DNA of 64,000 nt from Henckelia pumila. Lineage: Eukaryota > Streptophyta > Magnoliopsida > Lamiales > Gesneriaceae. The position numbers and the translations under genes were made by a program. The stretch covers positions 2,356,001 to 2,420,000 of the forward strand of contig NC_133121.1 in NCBI RefSeq assembly GCF_033568475.1, given 5' to 3'. Numbering within the stretch: the stretch's first letter is position 1; each line of letters opens with the position of its first letter. A model generated the notes under the pieces. It saw nothing but the letters and a program-made list of their open reading frames with translations. It did no database searches and was not told the origin of the DNA. Below, piece by piece: positions 10,393 to 22,903 of this stretch.

Positions 10393-13090
10393 TGTAACAC
10401 CCGGTATTTTAATACGTAAATTCGCATGCATAATTAGGAAATTTATTTATTTAAAATTTTAGATTTATGGGTTAAATTATGATGAGAATTATTGGTGCAT
10501 GTTTTAAGATTTATTTTCAAGCATTTAACCCATAATTTGAGATTTTTATGATTTTTAGTATTTAAATTGTTTTGATCGCGTAGACGGGACCGTGGACGGA
10601 CGAGATACCAACTTTTGAGCCAAAAATATTTTTATGAGTTTATGAGCCTTAAAATAATATTTTTAAATTATTTTATCAAGAAAATTTTAGTATTTAATTA
10701 TATATTTATTTAAGATTGTATTTTTGACCAAAATAATTCATTTTAATGGCTTTTATTAATCTTTTAAAATTATTTAATTTAATATTTCGGGAATTATTTT
10801 TATTAATCAGATTATTAGGTGTTTGGAATCTTTTAGTTAAATATATTATCTTCTTAATTATTTTATATTATATATTATACTAATTAATACCTATACTATT
10901 CAATATTTAAATCTCAAAAACCCACCCCACCACCCACTACAAATTATTCATCCGACAAACCCATCTTCTCCAACTCCTCCCTCACGTTCCTTCATCAAAA
11001 CTCCATAGCCGATCCAAACGAGCTCCATTTTTTTTAGATCTCGGTCAATCCGTCGTCCCGGAATCGTCTTCTACGCCTACTTCTCTTCAACCTACGGTGC
11101 AAGGCATGATTTTCCTTCTTTTTTTTTTTAAACACCATATCAGTATGTATTATGTAGGTGAAGTGTATGCATCAAAACTTTTCTTTATTTTTCAGAAAAT
11201 GGTTTGGCTTTGTTGTTTGCACCATGTTCATGTATTTCTTCCATCTATACTCACGTTTCTTCATCCATGGTGCGCCCAGCTGCTGGTCGGGGGTCCCTAG
11301 GTCGAGAGAGGGTGGTCTGGACTCGTGGGGCTCAAGTGGTTCGAGCCAAACGATCCCAGGAAGCAAGCTAGGCTCGATCGGGTGTCGAGGTTGCGCAGAT
11401 TAGGGTTCAGAGGAAGGGGCGATCGGTTATGGTGTCCAGGCTGCATGGGGTTGGGGCTGGTGCAGGTTAGGACCGCCCAGACGTGGGCCACATCTGAGCG
11501 GTGGAGCTCCGGCCAGGGCGGCCGGAGCTGGGCGGCAGCAGCCCTTGAAGGGCTGCTGCTCGCGGCGGGCAGCGTGGGAAAGGGGGGGTTCGGGTTTTAG
11601 GGTTAGGGTGATCCGAGTCGGGTTGTTGGGTCTGGGTTGGGTCTGGAAAGTCATGGGTTGTGTTAGTTGGGTCCGGGTCCGGGTTAAGTTAGTCGGGCTC
11701 GGGTATTTTATTTTTAAGTTAATTATTAAGTTAAAGTGTTTTAATTGGGCTAATTAGATTAATTAAATTAATAGGCTACATTTAAGTTTATTAATGGGCT
11801 TGAATAATTATTTTAAGTTAGTCCACTAATTTTTATGGGCTTTTGAGTTCATGGAAATTAATGGGCCAGTCTTTGGGCTTTGGGGCCCATTGGGTCAGAT
11901 TAATTATTTAATGGGTTTAAGAAAATTAATTGGACTTAGAATAATTAATTGGGCTTACATATAATTATTTGGGCTAAAAGTTTAAGTTATTGGGCTTAAG
12001 TATGTTAATGGGCCAGTCTCAGTGTTAATGGGCCAGAATTTAAGAAAAATGGGCTTGAGTGTTAGGGCCAGCAGTTCAGCACAACCCATGAAAAATTGCA
12101 TGTGTCCTGAATATATAATTAATTATTTTTATGCATGGAAGTTATTTTTAATATTTATATATTAGTATGACATTAAATTAAATATATATGAAGGACACAC
12201 ATTTTTTATTTAAGTACATGCATTCATGAAATAATTTTATGGCATGATTTAATGTTTAAGGTTGAGCAAAAAAAATAATTTTTATGTTGGAAGTTGAAGT
12301 AGTGTGACAATTCAAGGGGGACTTGTCCCCATATGTGAACTATTGAAGGGCGGTACGCTAGTTTACTGCCAATTTAAGAGGTGATTCGTCACCGCCACGT
12401 ACGTTGGTTTACCACGCTGATTAGTATTTAATGTATGTATTTAAGGTTACACTATGGATACAACCATGCGATGTTAGAAAATGTTATGCTCAACAATGTT
12501 TAAGTATGTATTATATGATTATATTTAAGATTTAATTTAAGCAAGATTTTAAGTTATGATTCATAATTTTTAAGCATGCTCATTCATGTATATGTTATAT
12601 ATTAGTATTCCAGTGTTTTAAATTATTTTAAACCCTTTTTATGTTAGCATGTTGGGCCTCTAGGCTCACTACACTTATATGGTGCAGGCGAGTACGTAGA
12701 GGAAGATGTAGTACCTACCGGTGGTGAGGACGTATGAGCGGACATGCAATGATCCCCCGTGACCGCCGGCTGAGTCTTTATAGATATTTTAAGAATTTTA
12801 AACTTTGTTTCTTATTTATTTCTTTTAAGTCTTTTCAGTGACAAATCTTAATACTATTTTTATTAGATAATTTTTATTGCATGCAAACTTTTAAGTGGAT
12901 TGTTTGACAGTATTTTATTTAAGTTTGACTCAGTTATTTAAGTAAGAATGTTGCATTTTATTTATGTTATTTTAAAACTGTTTATTTTGTGCATATATGT
13001 ATGGGCATGTATGTACATCTATTTTACTTATTATTATTTTTAAAAAAAAAAATTTCCGCAATAGTATTTTAGAATGTTTGGGTCGTTTCA
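10393..13090. mobile_element. Solo LTR of a Ty3/gypsy retroelement
   Basis: Begins TGTAACACCCGG and ends GGTCGTTTCA (TG...CA). It is flanked on both sides by the same 5 bases GTTAT (10388-10392 and 13091-13095), the 5-bp target duplication expected for integration. At 2,698 bp it is long, as in several plant chromovirus lineages. Internally there is a GC-rich leader-like region (11250-11660), runs of 'GGGCC/TTGGGCT', and a segment near 12680-12780 typical of these LTRs. No internal coding region is left, so LTR-LTR recombination is the simple explanation. The perfect target duplication suggests a modest age. It sits inside older repeat DNA. Confidence 0.85.
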
Positions 13091-13095
13091 GTTAT

Positions 13096-13653
13096 GGTTG
13101 GACACTTGGACTCACGCCTGGTCACCATTATCCAATTGGGTATAGGAGCCACCTTTTGATGCGACGGTGCAACGTGCTATATACCCAAGGTCCGGTCTGT
13201 GAGCTTGATTATCTTGCCTCTCGTGTCTTGGTATCCAGATCACTTGCATTCATGCACATATAATATTTGTATACTCATACTCTCGTGATGATCATTTTAT
13301 GTTCACGTTCTCGTATTGTTTTGGACATCTTATTCCACGGGACTGGTATTAGGCTTGATGGAGCAGGAGGCTCGAGGAGACCATAGCTGCAAGTTGGAAG
13401 GGATTGTGGAGATGGGATGAGAGTTTAGTACTTGTTCAATTTAAGTTGTTGATATGTCATCTTCGATATGGTTGTATAACTTCAGTATTTATAGATTCAT
13501 CTTCTTGGAATTGTATCTTTTTTATGGTTATGGTTTCGGCTGCATAAATTTCAGATTATTGTTTAATTACGTTAAATGCATGCTTAAACTTTTGTTTAGT
13601 AAGTGATCACGGTGTGGGTCACTACATTCCTACACCTAATTTGCTTCGTTTCC
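13096..13653. mobile_element. Remnant of an older LTR, host site of the solo LTR
   Basis: The DNA on either side of the solo LTR (10180-10392 and 13096-13630) reads as one continuous older repeat. It ends in 'GTGGGTCACTACA' near 13614-13626, an LTR-like 3' end. Non-coding. The family cannot be fixed. Confidence 0.4.
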
Positions 13654-14220
13654 TGATAAGATTCTTTGATGACATGAATAGCAAACACGATTATAATGAA
13701 TCGCACCCTCAATTCAATAACAAAAAAATCTAACTTGTTGTTCCAATCTTTTGAAACAAGTAAGTTTGGATATCAACCTCTAGTTTAAAACAAAACTAAT
13801 AACAGATAATCACGAGATAAATAATTGATCTCAACGAAACCTTCATAAAACTTATTTTTGACAATCAACGAAGAAGAACAATCGACAAATGCCACAAAGT
13901 TAATAAACTTTGATAATTTTGATTTGAAAACAAAGCAAAGCTTTGGAAAAATCAAACTTATCAAAGTTTAACAACTTTGTGGCATTTGTCGATTGTTCTT
14001 CTTCGTGGATTTTCAGAAACAAGTTTTCTAAAGGTTTCGCTGAGATCAATTGTTTATCTTGTGATTATCTATTTCTAGTTTCGTTGCAAACTAAAGGTGA
14101 ATATCAAAACTTATTTGTTTCAAAGTATTGGGACAAAAATTTAGATCTTTTTATTATTGAATTGAGGGTGCGATTCGTTTATAATCGTATTTGTTTTTCA
14201 TGTCATCAAGTATCTTATCA
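13654..14220. repeat. 567-bp near-perfect palindrome
   Basis: Left arm about 13654-13935, right arm about 13938-14220. Anchor words on the left (TGACATGAATAGCAAACACG, GAATCGCACCCTCAATTCAA, GAAGAAGAACAATCGACAAA) recur in reverse complement on the right, in the right order and spacing. The arms meet around an AAGCTT-centred core. The right arm runs straight into the leader of the Ty3/gypsy fossil that follows. Confidence 0.85.
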
Positions 14221-17200
14221 TTTGGCAGTCAGATCACAGTTCATTTGATCCAAGTAAGTAATATATTTTGTTATTCTTTCTTTGTATTTTCTATTTGTTC
14301 TTCGTGAGTCGTTCTTCATATCTTTTGGTATCAGGAACAAAGGTTTTGAGGGAAAAAAAATTCAACATCTTTGATTCTTATCTTCGTACTTCGTTCTTCG
14401 TCACTCGTTCTTCGTTCTTCGTCTGAGTTTACTCTTCGTTAAATCTTTGTGTCTTTTCTGTCAATCTTGTCGCCCGAGTTTAGTGTCTTGTGCTACTAGT
14501 TATTAAATAAATTTGAATTTTTTTAAAAAAATATTAGAAATTGGTCCAAAAAAAAAGAGTGAAGACTGAAATTGTCAAAAAAGAAAGCAAAATAACTTGT
14601 GGCAAATTTCTTGTGTATTGTGAGTCTTTGGGTGCCAAGCTAATTTCAAATTTCATAAGTCAATTAATTATTTGTGCACAATTTACGAGAGTCAATTTGC
14701 AAGTGTCTACAAGTTTGAACTTGTAAGTTTGATACACAAAATCACAAAACATAAGCCGTTCTACTTCTATTTGAGTGAAAAAAGAGTGTTTGAGTGATTT
14801 TATTTGGAGTGACTTGTGAGATTTTGGGTGATGATATTTTTATTACTAATTTTTTTCTTGCAGGTACAATGTTTTATAAAAATTCTAATAAAAAAGTAGG
14901 AGATGGTTTGAATCTATATTTTTCTATGGTTCAAATGGAAGAGTTGACCAAGATGATGAGAAAGGTGGTTATGGATGGGTTCAAGTCAATACATGAAAAG
15001 GTGAGTAAGTTGGAAGATGAATATAACGTTAGTGGAGATGATGAAAGTTGTAGTGAGAATTTGAGGAGAGAAATAAGATATTATGTGTTGGATAAGAATA
15101 GAAGAGAGAGAAAAGTTGATGGACATAGAGATGCGTTTAGACATGATGATGATTTTCATGGAGAGATTATGTGGGTAGATATAAGAAAAACAAAATTTCG
15201 TCGTTCTATGGAGATGAGGATCCGTAGATATATTTGAAGTAGGAGAAAATGGTAGATTATTTATTTGAAGGTCGTGATATTTCTGAAGCTAGGAAGGTTA
15301 AACTTGTCATAAAAGAGTTTACCGACTATGCTTGCACTTGGTGAGATAGATCGGAGAAGAATAAGGAAAGATGTGGAATAAGTCATATTTCTACATGGGG
15401 TGAGGAGAAAAGAGTGACGAGGAAACATTTTGCGTCTAATCACTATAATAAGAGTGATCGGTATAATTTACGTGAGACATCCACATGGAGATCGAGTGTA
15501 GAAGCGAAAATTGTGACTGAACGAATGAGGAATTCAAAGCGAGAAATTCCAAAGCAAGAATATCAAGGTACGTCTTAAAATTTCAATTTTGTACTTGTGA
15601 TATTATACGAGATTGGTGTAAAGAAGTTGGGCATGATTTGAGTCGATATCCAAGTGAGGTGATGATAAAAGTGGTGGATTCTCACGTAGAGATTGAATTC
15701 AATGTTGTAGTGGATGTTGAATCTAAAAGTGAAATTGAGAATGATGACGATGATGAGTCTCCAATGATTGATGATGTGAATGTTGTGATATGTGCGGTGG
15801 AAGGTGAATCATTGCTTGATGAAGAATCTTTTATTATACATGTTGTGAAAAATAGCGACGTTGATGTTACTAGTGAAGCTAATAATGAATTATTGGAGGA
15901 AAAACCATGTATTGTATCTTTTTCATTGGTTCTAAAAGAAATTCTTGAGGAACAATTGGAATTTTATGAATTGAGTGACATGGCTGAAAGAAAGATTGAT
16001 AAAAAAAAATTGAGACGACCATGGAAAAATAAAAAGACAAAAGAAGAGGCCGAAAGAATGAGTGTACAAAAGAGTGAGATGACATTTGAGGAAAAAAAGA
16101 GAGGAAAGAAAAAGAGAAAAAATGGACCAAGAAAAATAAAATTATGGTCCAAAATAGTGAGGTTGAAAAAGTTTTGAATTTGAATAAAATCTTAAAAGTA
16201 CCTATGTACAAAAAGTTTTTATCTCATTGTGATAATATAACCGGTTCAATCCCGAATATTGTTTGTTCTTATTTGCAGGATATTTGAGATATATCGAAGA
16301 GAAGACAAAAGAGATCAAATGTTAAAATGATGCGCATGTTGGATCCATGTAGGGTTGAGCATACACAAGGTGAGGTTGAATGTTTGAAAGTTGTTCCTTT
16401 TGAGAGGTATGATGTAGATTCAAATCAAAGGTACAATTTTAATTAAAACTTTCGAATGTATGTTTTTAATTCTAAATTGCTTGGATTTAATGACTTTGTT
16501 GAAGGATTTGAGAAAGTGGTATCTAAGAAATATGCTTTGAACTCATATCTTGATATTAAGTCTTTAGAACTTGTGCATAATTATCGAGTGGATAATTTGG
16601 GTTACGTTGATGTGTGTGATTTGTGCATGAGTGCATGAGTTTTGTAGTTTGAAAGTCTTTTATTTTAGAATGGTTAGTAATGATTTTTGGGCTAGCTGAT
16701 GTGCCTATTACTTTCAAGAGCTTGATGAGTTATGTTTTGCATGTATTTTGAGCTAAAGGTGTTATGATATGCTTTGATTATATCTTAGTATATGACAAAA
16801 TTTTGAATGAGCATGTTGAACATTTGATACTTGTGCTAATGTGTTGGACTCAAAGTTTTTATGGTTAGAAAATGCTAAGGAAGTGTATGCATTAGATGAT
16901 GATCGTAAGGATGTGTTTTGTTTGTGTCGTACTCATGATAAACTTTATGTGAGCAATGAGTACTTGTTTAAGGAAAATAAAGTGTTCTTTATATGTTCAT
17001 CATTGAGTGATTTATGTGTTGACAGAACACATAGTATGTATTTGTTGTGTTACATGAGAAAATCCGTAGCAATGACTATTTTGCGTAGATATTTGTTGTG
17101 GATACGCACGAGGAGAGGTGTTGAGTGGAGTTATGAGAGGCATATTATATGGAGAAAAAAATTTCCTAGGACAAAATTGTATGATTTTACTGGATTAAGT

Positions 17201-17840
17201 CTTATTTCTAGAAAACAATAGTTATACATATCTATGACATTTTTGTTGGGGTTAACTAGGTGTCTAGGTCTAAGAATGAGAGAAATTTGATTTTTGTCAT
17301 GCTTAATGAAGTGTTGATCATAATTTTGCATGCTTATGGAGATAAGTTGTTTAATTTGAGTATGAAGGATTTGTGTTCTTTGACTTTGTTGTGAGAGTGC
17401 AAAGTACAAGAATTAATGAGGTCAAGTTGGGTGATAAAGCTTACAAGGAGACAATACGTGGTAAGTATGATGTCGATAAAAATTTTAGTATTACTAATTT
17501 CTTGGCGTTTGATGTAGATAAAGGGCAAGATTTGACGACAAATCTTCTTGAAGAATGAGAGTCTGATAAGAATTTGAAAAGTCTTCAAAGTGATCAAGTT
17601 GCTAAGGATGCTATGAACTTGATGGAGTTGCTGGAAAGTACAAAATCAAGGAGCCAAGGCAAAACGTTCAAATAGACGCGTCGAAGAGTCGTAATGTTTC
17701 AAGAATCGTCTCATGAATTGTCATCAAGACTTGAAGGATTTGGAATTCATGGTAACCAAGTTGAGGAGCATGAAAGTCAATTTGAAGGTAATTATGTCGT
17801 GATTTAAGTGCTAGAGAACTGAATTAAGCTAGATTCGTCT
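14221..17840 (+). mobile_element. Decayed Ty3/gypsy retrotransposon body
   Basis: A leader with a primer-binding-site-like TGGTATCAGGAAC (14326-14338) is followed by gag-like sequence (about 14870-15540; the 'TDYACTWW'-type gag core is recognisable). Then come an acidic/lysine-rich linker (15600-16180), a reverse-transcriptase remnant (about 16640-16850, YFDDILVYSK-like core), an integrase-zone remnant (about 16850-17540) and an aspartic/charged tail. The gene order gag, RT, IN is that of Ty3/gypsy. It is a fossil with many breaks and is old. No downstream LTR was recognised before the second SCPL unit begins at about 17932. Confidence 0.8.
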
Positions 17841-18014
17841 TTGAATATTAAGATAGTGTTTAGGAGAGCTTGTAAGAAATGCACCGGCTGTAGAAATGAG
17901 AAATACTACATGTAGGAGTTAAGTTAATTATTACTCAATTATTTGTTGGTCAATTACACTACACAGTACACATACATGTGGACACCTGGATTTGTCTCAC
18001 TTTCCAGTTGATCC

Positions 18015-21000
18015 ATGGCGCAAAAGCTCAAAATTTCCGCCATTAAAACAAAATTGCTGCTCCTTCACCTCATGTCCGCCGCCGCAGCTTCACCGTTCCA
18101 CGTGGTGAAGACTCTGCCGGGTTACCAAGATAATCTGCCTTTCAAACTCGAAACCGGGTGGGTTTTCATTTTATTTTTGTACGTGTAATACAATGTTGAA
18201 TTTGGGGGATGTGGGATTGGTGAGCAGGTATATAGGGGTGGGAGAAGACGAAGATGTGCAGCTATTTTACTATTTCGTTGAGTCCGAAAGGGACCCGGAA
18301 AAGGACCCTCTTGTGTTTTGGATCACTGGCGGACCCGGTTGCTCTGGGTTTTCTGCTCTTGTTTATGAAATCGGTTCGTTTCCCTTTTACGTTGAAATTG
18401 TTAGCCGTCCACTGGTAATCGCTATTATGTTTCTTGGTCTCAATCAGAATATATTAAATCATCAGAAGTTGTTGGGATAATAAAAATAAATATTTGGTTG
18501 TGTCCACTTTATTGAACTACTGATAGAAAATGAAAGAGAATTGAAAATGAAGAAGAAATCTGCTGATTCTTATATTTTATTATTAAACCAAAAAGCCTTT
18601 TTATAGGCAAGTACAAAAGACAAGAAGAAAGAAATTCAAACTAATTCTCCGAAAGTCATAAAGTAGTGCCCATAATTCTAATGAATTGAAAGTGTTCAAA
18701 CTGTTTCTCAATCAAAATAAATTTATTTATTCAAATTTTAAGGGGGTAGAACTTAATTTTTCTTTGAAAACTACTCGTAAGATTTTTGAGTTTTTCCTTT
18801 GGAGGAAGATTATATCTTCTCCCTGGTTGCCGATTTGTCTTCACTTGCACTATCATGATCTAGAAATTAGAAAGGTGCAAATTTTGAAGTCAATTCTTGA
18901 GATCTGTTTAATCTTTCTATCATGTTTTTTAGCAATCACTATTTGTTCACAGACTTGTGTATGTGTAGGTCCATTGAATTTTGATCTTTCAAGCTTTGAT
19001 GGAAGCCTTCCATCTTTCATCTTAAATTCATATTCATGGACAAAGGTTCAAACATTTATGAACATGTATATTTGAACCTGTGCAGTGCAACCATCAAGGA
19101 ACCGATTAATGGAACAGATTTAATTTTTACAGATTGCGAGCATTATATTCATAGACGCCCCTGTCGGAACTGGATTTTCTTATGCGAATACATCTAGAGG
19201 TTACTATGCCTCTGATACAAAATCATCCTCCGATAATTACATGTTTTTGAGGAAGGTAAACTCGTGTTATTATTATACATGTCCCATGTTATTGTTTTCT
19301 TGTTGAAACTGATGGCAATGTAATGAACTTCACTTTTTTTTAAAAAAAAATCGAACTTTGCCTTGTTATTTTATGTTTTGGAAGCTAATACCATTATGAA
19401 AATTGCAGTGGTTGTTAAATCATCCTTCATTTTTAAAAAATCGCCTGTATGTTGCTGGTGACTCTTATGGAGGTAAAATTGTGCCCATGGTTGCTTTTGA
19501 AATAGCAGAAGGTAGAGTGCATATATGTGCTAACAAACAATTAGTAACTATTGATTTGATTGAATTGAACTGAATTGAATTTTTTTTTCTCAAAATGGGA
19601 GCTCATATGTAGGGAATGAAGCTGGGCTTCAGCCACGGATGAACCTCCAAGTATACTACATCCTCATGACAATGTTTTGGCATTTGCTACCAAGCTTATT
19701 CGAGGTTAACGAGTTGTGATTTTGAGCAGGGATACTTTATTGGAAACTCAATGACAGATGTAAACAAAGATTCTAGTGAAACAGTTGATTATGCTCACCG
19801 AATGGCACTCATATCAGATGAATACTATGAGGTAGTTTCCGCAACCTCTTTCTTCAGGAGCTATATTTCAGGATGATTAGTTCAATATTGATGGAGAAAT
19901 TTCGAAAGGGTGTCATAATTTATTTACTCTCATCTCTTATCTTTTTTATTGGCTTCATGATCAGATGTTACCAACATAACACTGGTGACTTTATACTTGC
20001 AGTTAGCAAAGAGTAGCTGCAATGGCGAATACGTAAATCCAGATCCAGATAATATACAATGCACTTATGCTCTTCGACTCATCAAAGACGTAAAAATAAC
20101 ATCTCTTCTAGTTCTTCTGTACTTTGAAGGTTTACTTCACTTTTAATTTTTACTATGTCATCTGGTGCAGTGTACAAAAAATCTCTTCACGGACCACATT
20201 TTGGAACCGAATTGTAAATTCAGTTCTCATAGACCTGATGATACTAATTGGGGGCTACCAACTATAGAAGACATTCCCTATAAATTCCTCTTTTTATCCA
20301 AAGAAGAGGAGCCAGGGTGTCGTGTAATCAATTTTCTTTTGTTTTGTTGTCTACCATCTGATTAATCCACCATATCACATGAATTTGATCTTTTCGTATG
20401 GCCAAAATTTTCTTGGTTGCAGTACAAAAATTATTGGCCCTCTTACATATGGGCGAGAGACGAATCTGTACAAGAAGCGCTTCACATCAGAAAGGTTCGT
20501 ATGTCGAAATATGTTTTGGATTCAAAATGAACATGCAATATCTATTCTTGAAATATGAAAATAAATAACTGAGTATAGACTTTATATCAACGATCAGGGA
20601 ACAACAGAAGAATGGATGAGATGTAATAGAAGCTTATCCTATGAATATGATGTTGAAAGCGTCATGAAGTATCATAAACTTCTCAATGAGAAAGGCTATC
20701 AAATTTTGGCATACAGGCAAGTCTGTTTTGCTTTCTTACCTGAAATGGAAGAAATCGCGGCGGCGATATAATTTAGTTTGGAAAAATGTTTTCTATGATG
20801 GGCTAATTTCGTTTTGGATTGAGTTTGTTGTTAAGCTTGAACCTTAACACTGCTTAAACCATGTCCATCTATACAAGAAGTAACTTTAATTTCCAACCTC
20901 CTGATATTGATTCTATTATATGAATGATGCATGCCTCTCTTATTTCCAGTGGCGATCATGACTTTTTGGTTCCATACTTGAGAACTTTAAAATGGATACA

Positions 21001-21379
21001 CAGTCTCAATCTTACCATCCACGAAGAATGGAGGCCTTGGACCGTTGATGGCCAAGTTGCGGGGTTTGGCTTATAACACTCAATCTTGTCTGACATCAAA
21101 TTCTTTAGCATCATAACATGATTCAAAACTACTTTGTTTTGCCATTCATTTTTTAGATACACAGAGGAACACAGGAAGGGTGAAGCCTTTATCACATTTG
21201 CTACTGTAAAGGTTAACTTTCGGCTCTATAATTTTGAGGATCGACGCCTGAAAGCGTAATAAAAAGGTAATACGGTGGTGTAATGTGTTTTGTAGGGTGC
21301 AGGTCATACAGCTCCAGAATACAAGCGTAAAGAATGTTTTGCCATGGTATCTAGATGGCTATCCACGTTCTCATTGTAG
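18015..21379 (+). CDS. Serine carboxypeptidase-like acyltransferase-type protein (SCPL copy B)
   Basis: Fourteen exons, each the same length as in copy A: 18015-18157, 18228-18373, 18969-19045, 19133-19255, 19409-19511, 19613-19650, 19730-19831, 20003-20089, 20171-20323, 20423-20494, 20598-20716, 20950-21063, 21157-21211, 21296-21379. They code for 471 residues with signal peptide, GGPGCSG, nucleophile Ser182 in GDSYGG, GDHD and His448 in GAGHTAPEY, all intact. The residue before GGPGCSG is Thr here and Asn in copy A; both occur in SCPL proteins (Thr is common in the acyltransferase clade). Other differences: FLVPY versus FVLPY after GDHD, HEEW versus [13 protein letters not shown] versus EKHGKGGAY. 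Intron 11 again has the GC donor. Probable glucose-ester-dependent acyltransferase of the vacuole; substrate unknown. Confidence 0.9.
18471..18660. repeat. Insertion in intron 2 of SCPL copy B
   Basis: Absent from the same intron of copy A, which reads straight from about 3598 to 3640. The inserted piece starts near TGTTGGGATAATAAAAATAA and has a TTTTTATAGGC run and purine-rich end. It resembles part of a small LTR-type or other non-autonomous element. It post-dates the duplication, or was lost from copy A. Confidence 0.5.
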
Positions 21380-21965
21380 AGTGAACCAAATTGTAATTTG
21401 TTAAATAATGAGTTCTTGTGTACGATTAAGTATTCAAATAAAAAAAAATCCGATTCTTAAAATGTTTCAATCAGCTGAATTTTTAAGCTTTGTGAAATAG
21501 TTCATGAATAAAATTGTGAAAAAAAAAAAGGAATTGGAGAACGATTTGGTTTATAGAATAAATGTTGAAACTATTCTAATTATTAGGAATAAAAGTTACA
21601 AGATTCTGTATGTTGCTTAATTCGTAACTTATTAGTTTTTTAAAGAAAAATATTTATGCCTTTGACCATTGTTGTGAAATTGTCTAGCACATAAGTAGAT
21701 AATCTCTTGAAGAATTTAGAATAAATGTTAAATTTGATGACACAATTAGGTAGGTCAAGTGTTGACCCTCCACCCGGCCTTTTCCAATTCTTTGCCGTAT
21801 AAACTCAAATATCCATAAAAAAAATACACTTCATTGATGAAAACCAAGTCACCTTCTATATAACATCACCAGTGTCCTTTTTTTCTTCTTCTTTCACTTA
21901 CATAACAAATTCTTTCCCGCCAATTCTCGATTTTCACAAACAAATCTTTAATTTGGCTTCGAAAC
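21380..21965. other. Spacer between SCPL copy B and the small gene
   Basis: Non-coding, matched by 6301-6879 in unit A. The leader of the small gene (from about 21840) is conserved between units, including TATATAACAT at about 21858. Confidence 0.5.
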
Positions 21966-22412
21966 ATGGTTACAATCAACAAGAAAAGGCAAAATAAGCC
22001 CCCGACCATTGTGGAAAAAGCAAAACACTTCTACATGGACACCTTGTGCAACTGTGCTAGGCTAAAAAATGGAGGCATTGTAAACTGTACTATTCCTCAC
22101 ACGTCACCGATTACAAAAAACTTAATGGTCATTCCATCGAAATCACATGGTCACGACGACGATCAAGGTCTCCAGGAGCTCATCCGGCGGGCCGTTTCTT
22201 CTAAAAAAGGTGGTGGCACGAGGGTGGAAGTCGATTCCGAGGGAAATTTTGTGTGGAAGAACTCGGCGGCAGATGGGAGGAGTTATGGTGCCGGAGTGGG
22301 AAGAATTGGCCGGATTGATGAGGATAGGACTTGTGACTTCAAGGAAACGGATGTTACCAAGATTTGGTACACAAGAAGCTTCGACAATAAAAAAAGGTCA
22401 AATATCAATTAA
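21966..22412 (+). CDS. Small unrecognised plant protein, 148 aa
   Basis: Single-exon frame, 148 residues, starting MVTINKKRQNKPPTIVEKAK. I do not recognise the family. The protein is basic at the N-terminus, has a short Cys-containing stretch (CNCARLKNGG), an acidic HGHDDDQG loop, a Gly-rich middle (GAGVGRIGRI) and ends in a basic tail. No signal peptide or membrane segment is visible. Support for a real gene: the duplicated copy at 6880 shows the same start and frame, the leader is conserved between the copies, and an ATG-to-stop frame of this length is unusual in such AT-rich DNA. Another frame at 22147 overlaps it and is treated as a shadow. Function unknown. Confidence 0.65.
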   Translation: MVTINKKRQNKPPTIVEKAKHFYMDTLCNCARLKNGGIVNCTIPHTSPITKNLMVIPSKSHGHDDDQGLQELIRRAVSSKKGGGTRVEVDSEGNFVWKNSAADGRSYGAGVGRIGRIDEDRTCDFKETDVTKIWYTRSFDNKKRSNIN

Positions 22413-22903
22413 GTCATTAGGAAATATTTATGCTTGTGGTCTGTGGATGTAAAATTGTCAGATCAAACTTGTTGTAATATTATATTATCTTAGTTTGACG
22501 AGTGTTAATGTCTATATTTTACTTCTAATTTTATAAGATGATTTAATTGCGTGTATTTTTTCCCCACAGGATGTAGAAATTTTTTTTTAAAAAATACATA
22601 TATATTTTTTCACGTTCTCCAATAAATTGCATCGAAAAAATAGTATGACTTTCTTCTTTGTTTTATAGTTTTTGGATCAAAGCAATGTAATAACAAAATA
22701 TAAATTAACAATGATCATCCACTTCAAAAGTATAACATATTGTTACTTTTAAATAAAAAAAATTATAGCATACTGTTGTATATATTTTTTTGGAAATAAT
22801 GTTGTATTATTTTATAACATTAACATTTGTTTTATTTATTTATTTTTATTAGAAACCCTATATAGGGTCATTTGAGAACCTCAAATTCTTCACTGATACG
22901 AAA
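22413..22903. other. Intergenic, promoter side of the dioxygenase gene
   Basis: AT-rich; the first ~420 bases are shared with unit A. The end of the duplicated unit (22835) lies only about 70 bp before the dioxygenase start codon, so the duplication breakpoint falls inside its promoter. Confidence 0.6.
22858..22867 (+). promoter_or_regulatory. TATA-box candidate of the dioxygenase gene
   Basis: CTATATAGGG about 40 bp before the ATG, which leaves a very short leader. Position and sequence fit a plant TATA box; not proven. Confidence 0.4.

Larger units (their letters stand above)
17932..22835 (+). repeat. Tandem segmental duplication, unit B
   Basis: Counterpart of 3089-7620, carrying the complete SCPL copy B and the intact small gene. 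It differs from unit A by a ~190-bp insertion in intron 2 of SCPL (about 18471-18660), small indels and scattered substitutions. Beyond 22835 it continues uninterrupted into the promoter of the dioxygenase gene, so unit B keeps the original right flank. Confidence 0.9.

Noticed and set aside
11325-11654. GC-rich overlapping frames on both strands
   Set aside because: They fall in the GC-rich part of the solo LTR; open frames on both strands reflect base composition, not coding.
15638-16177. 179-residue acidic/lysine-rich frame as a host gene
   Set aside because: It lies between gag-like and reverse-transcriptase-like sequence of the Ty3/gypsy fossil and has the composition of the inter-domain region of such elements.
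22147-22452. 101-residue frame overlapping the small gene
   Set aside because: Alternative frame of the 21966-22412 gene; starts inside it and has no independent support.
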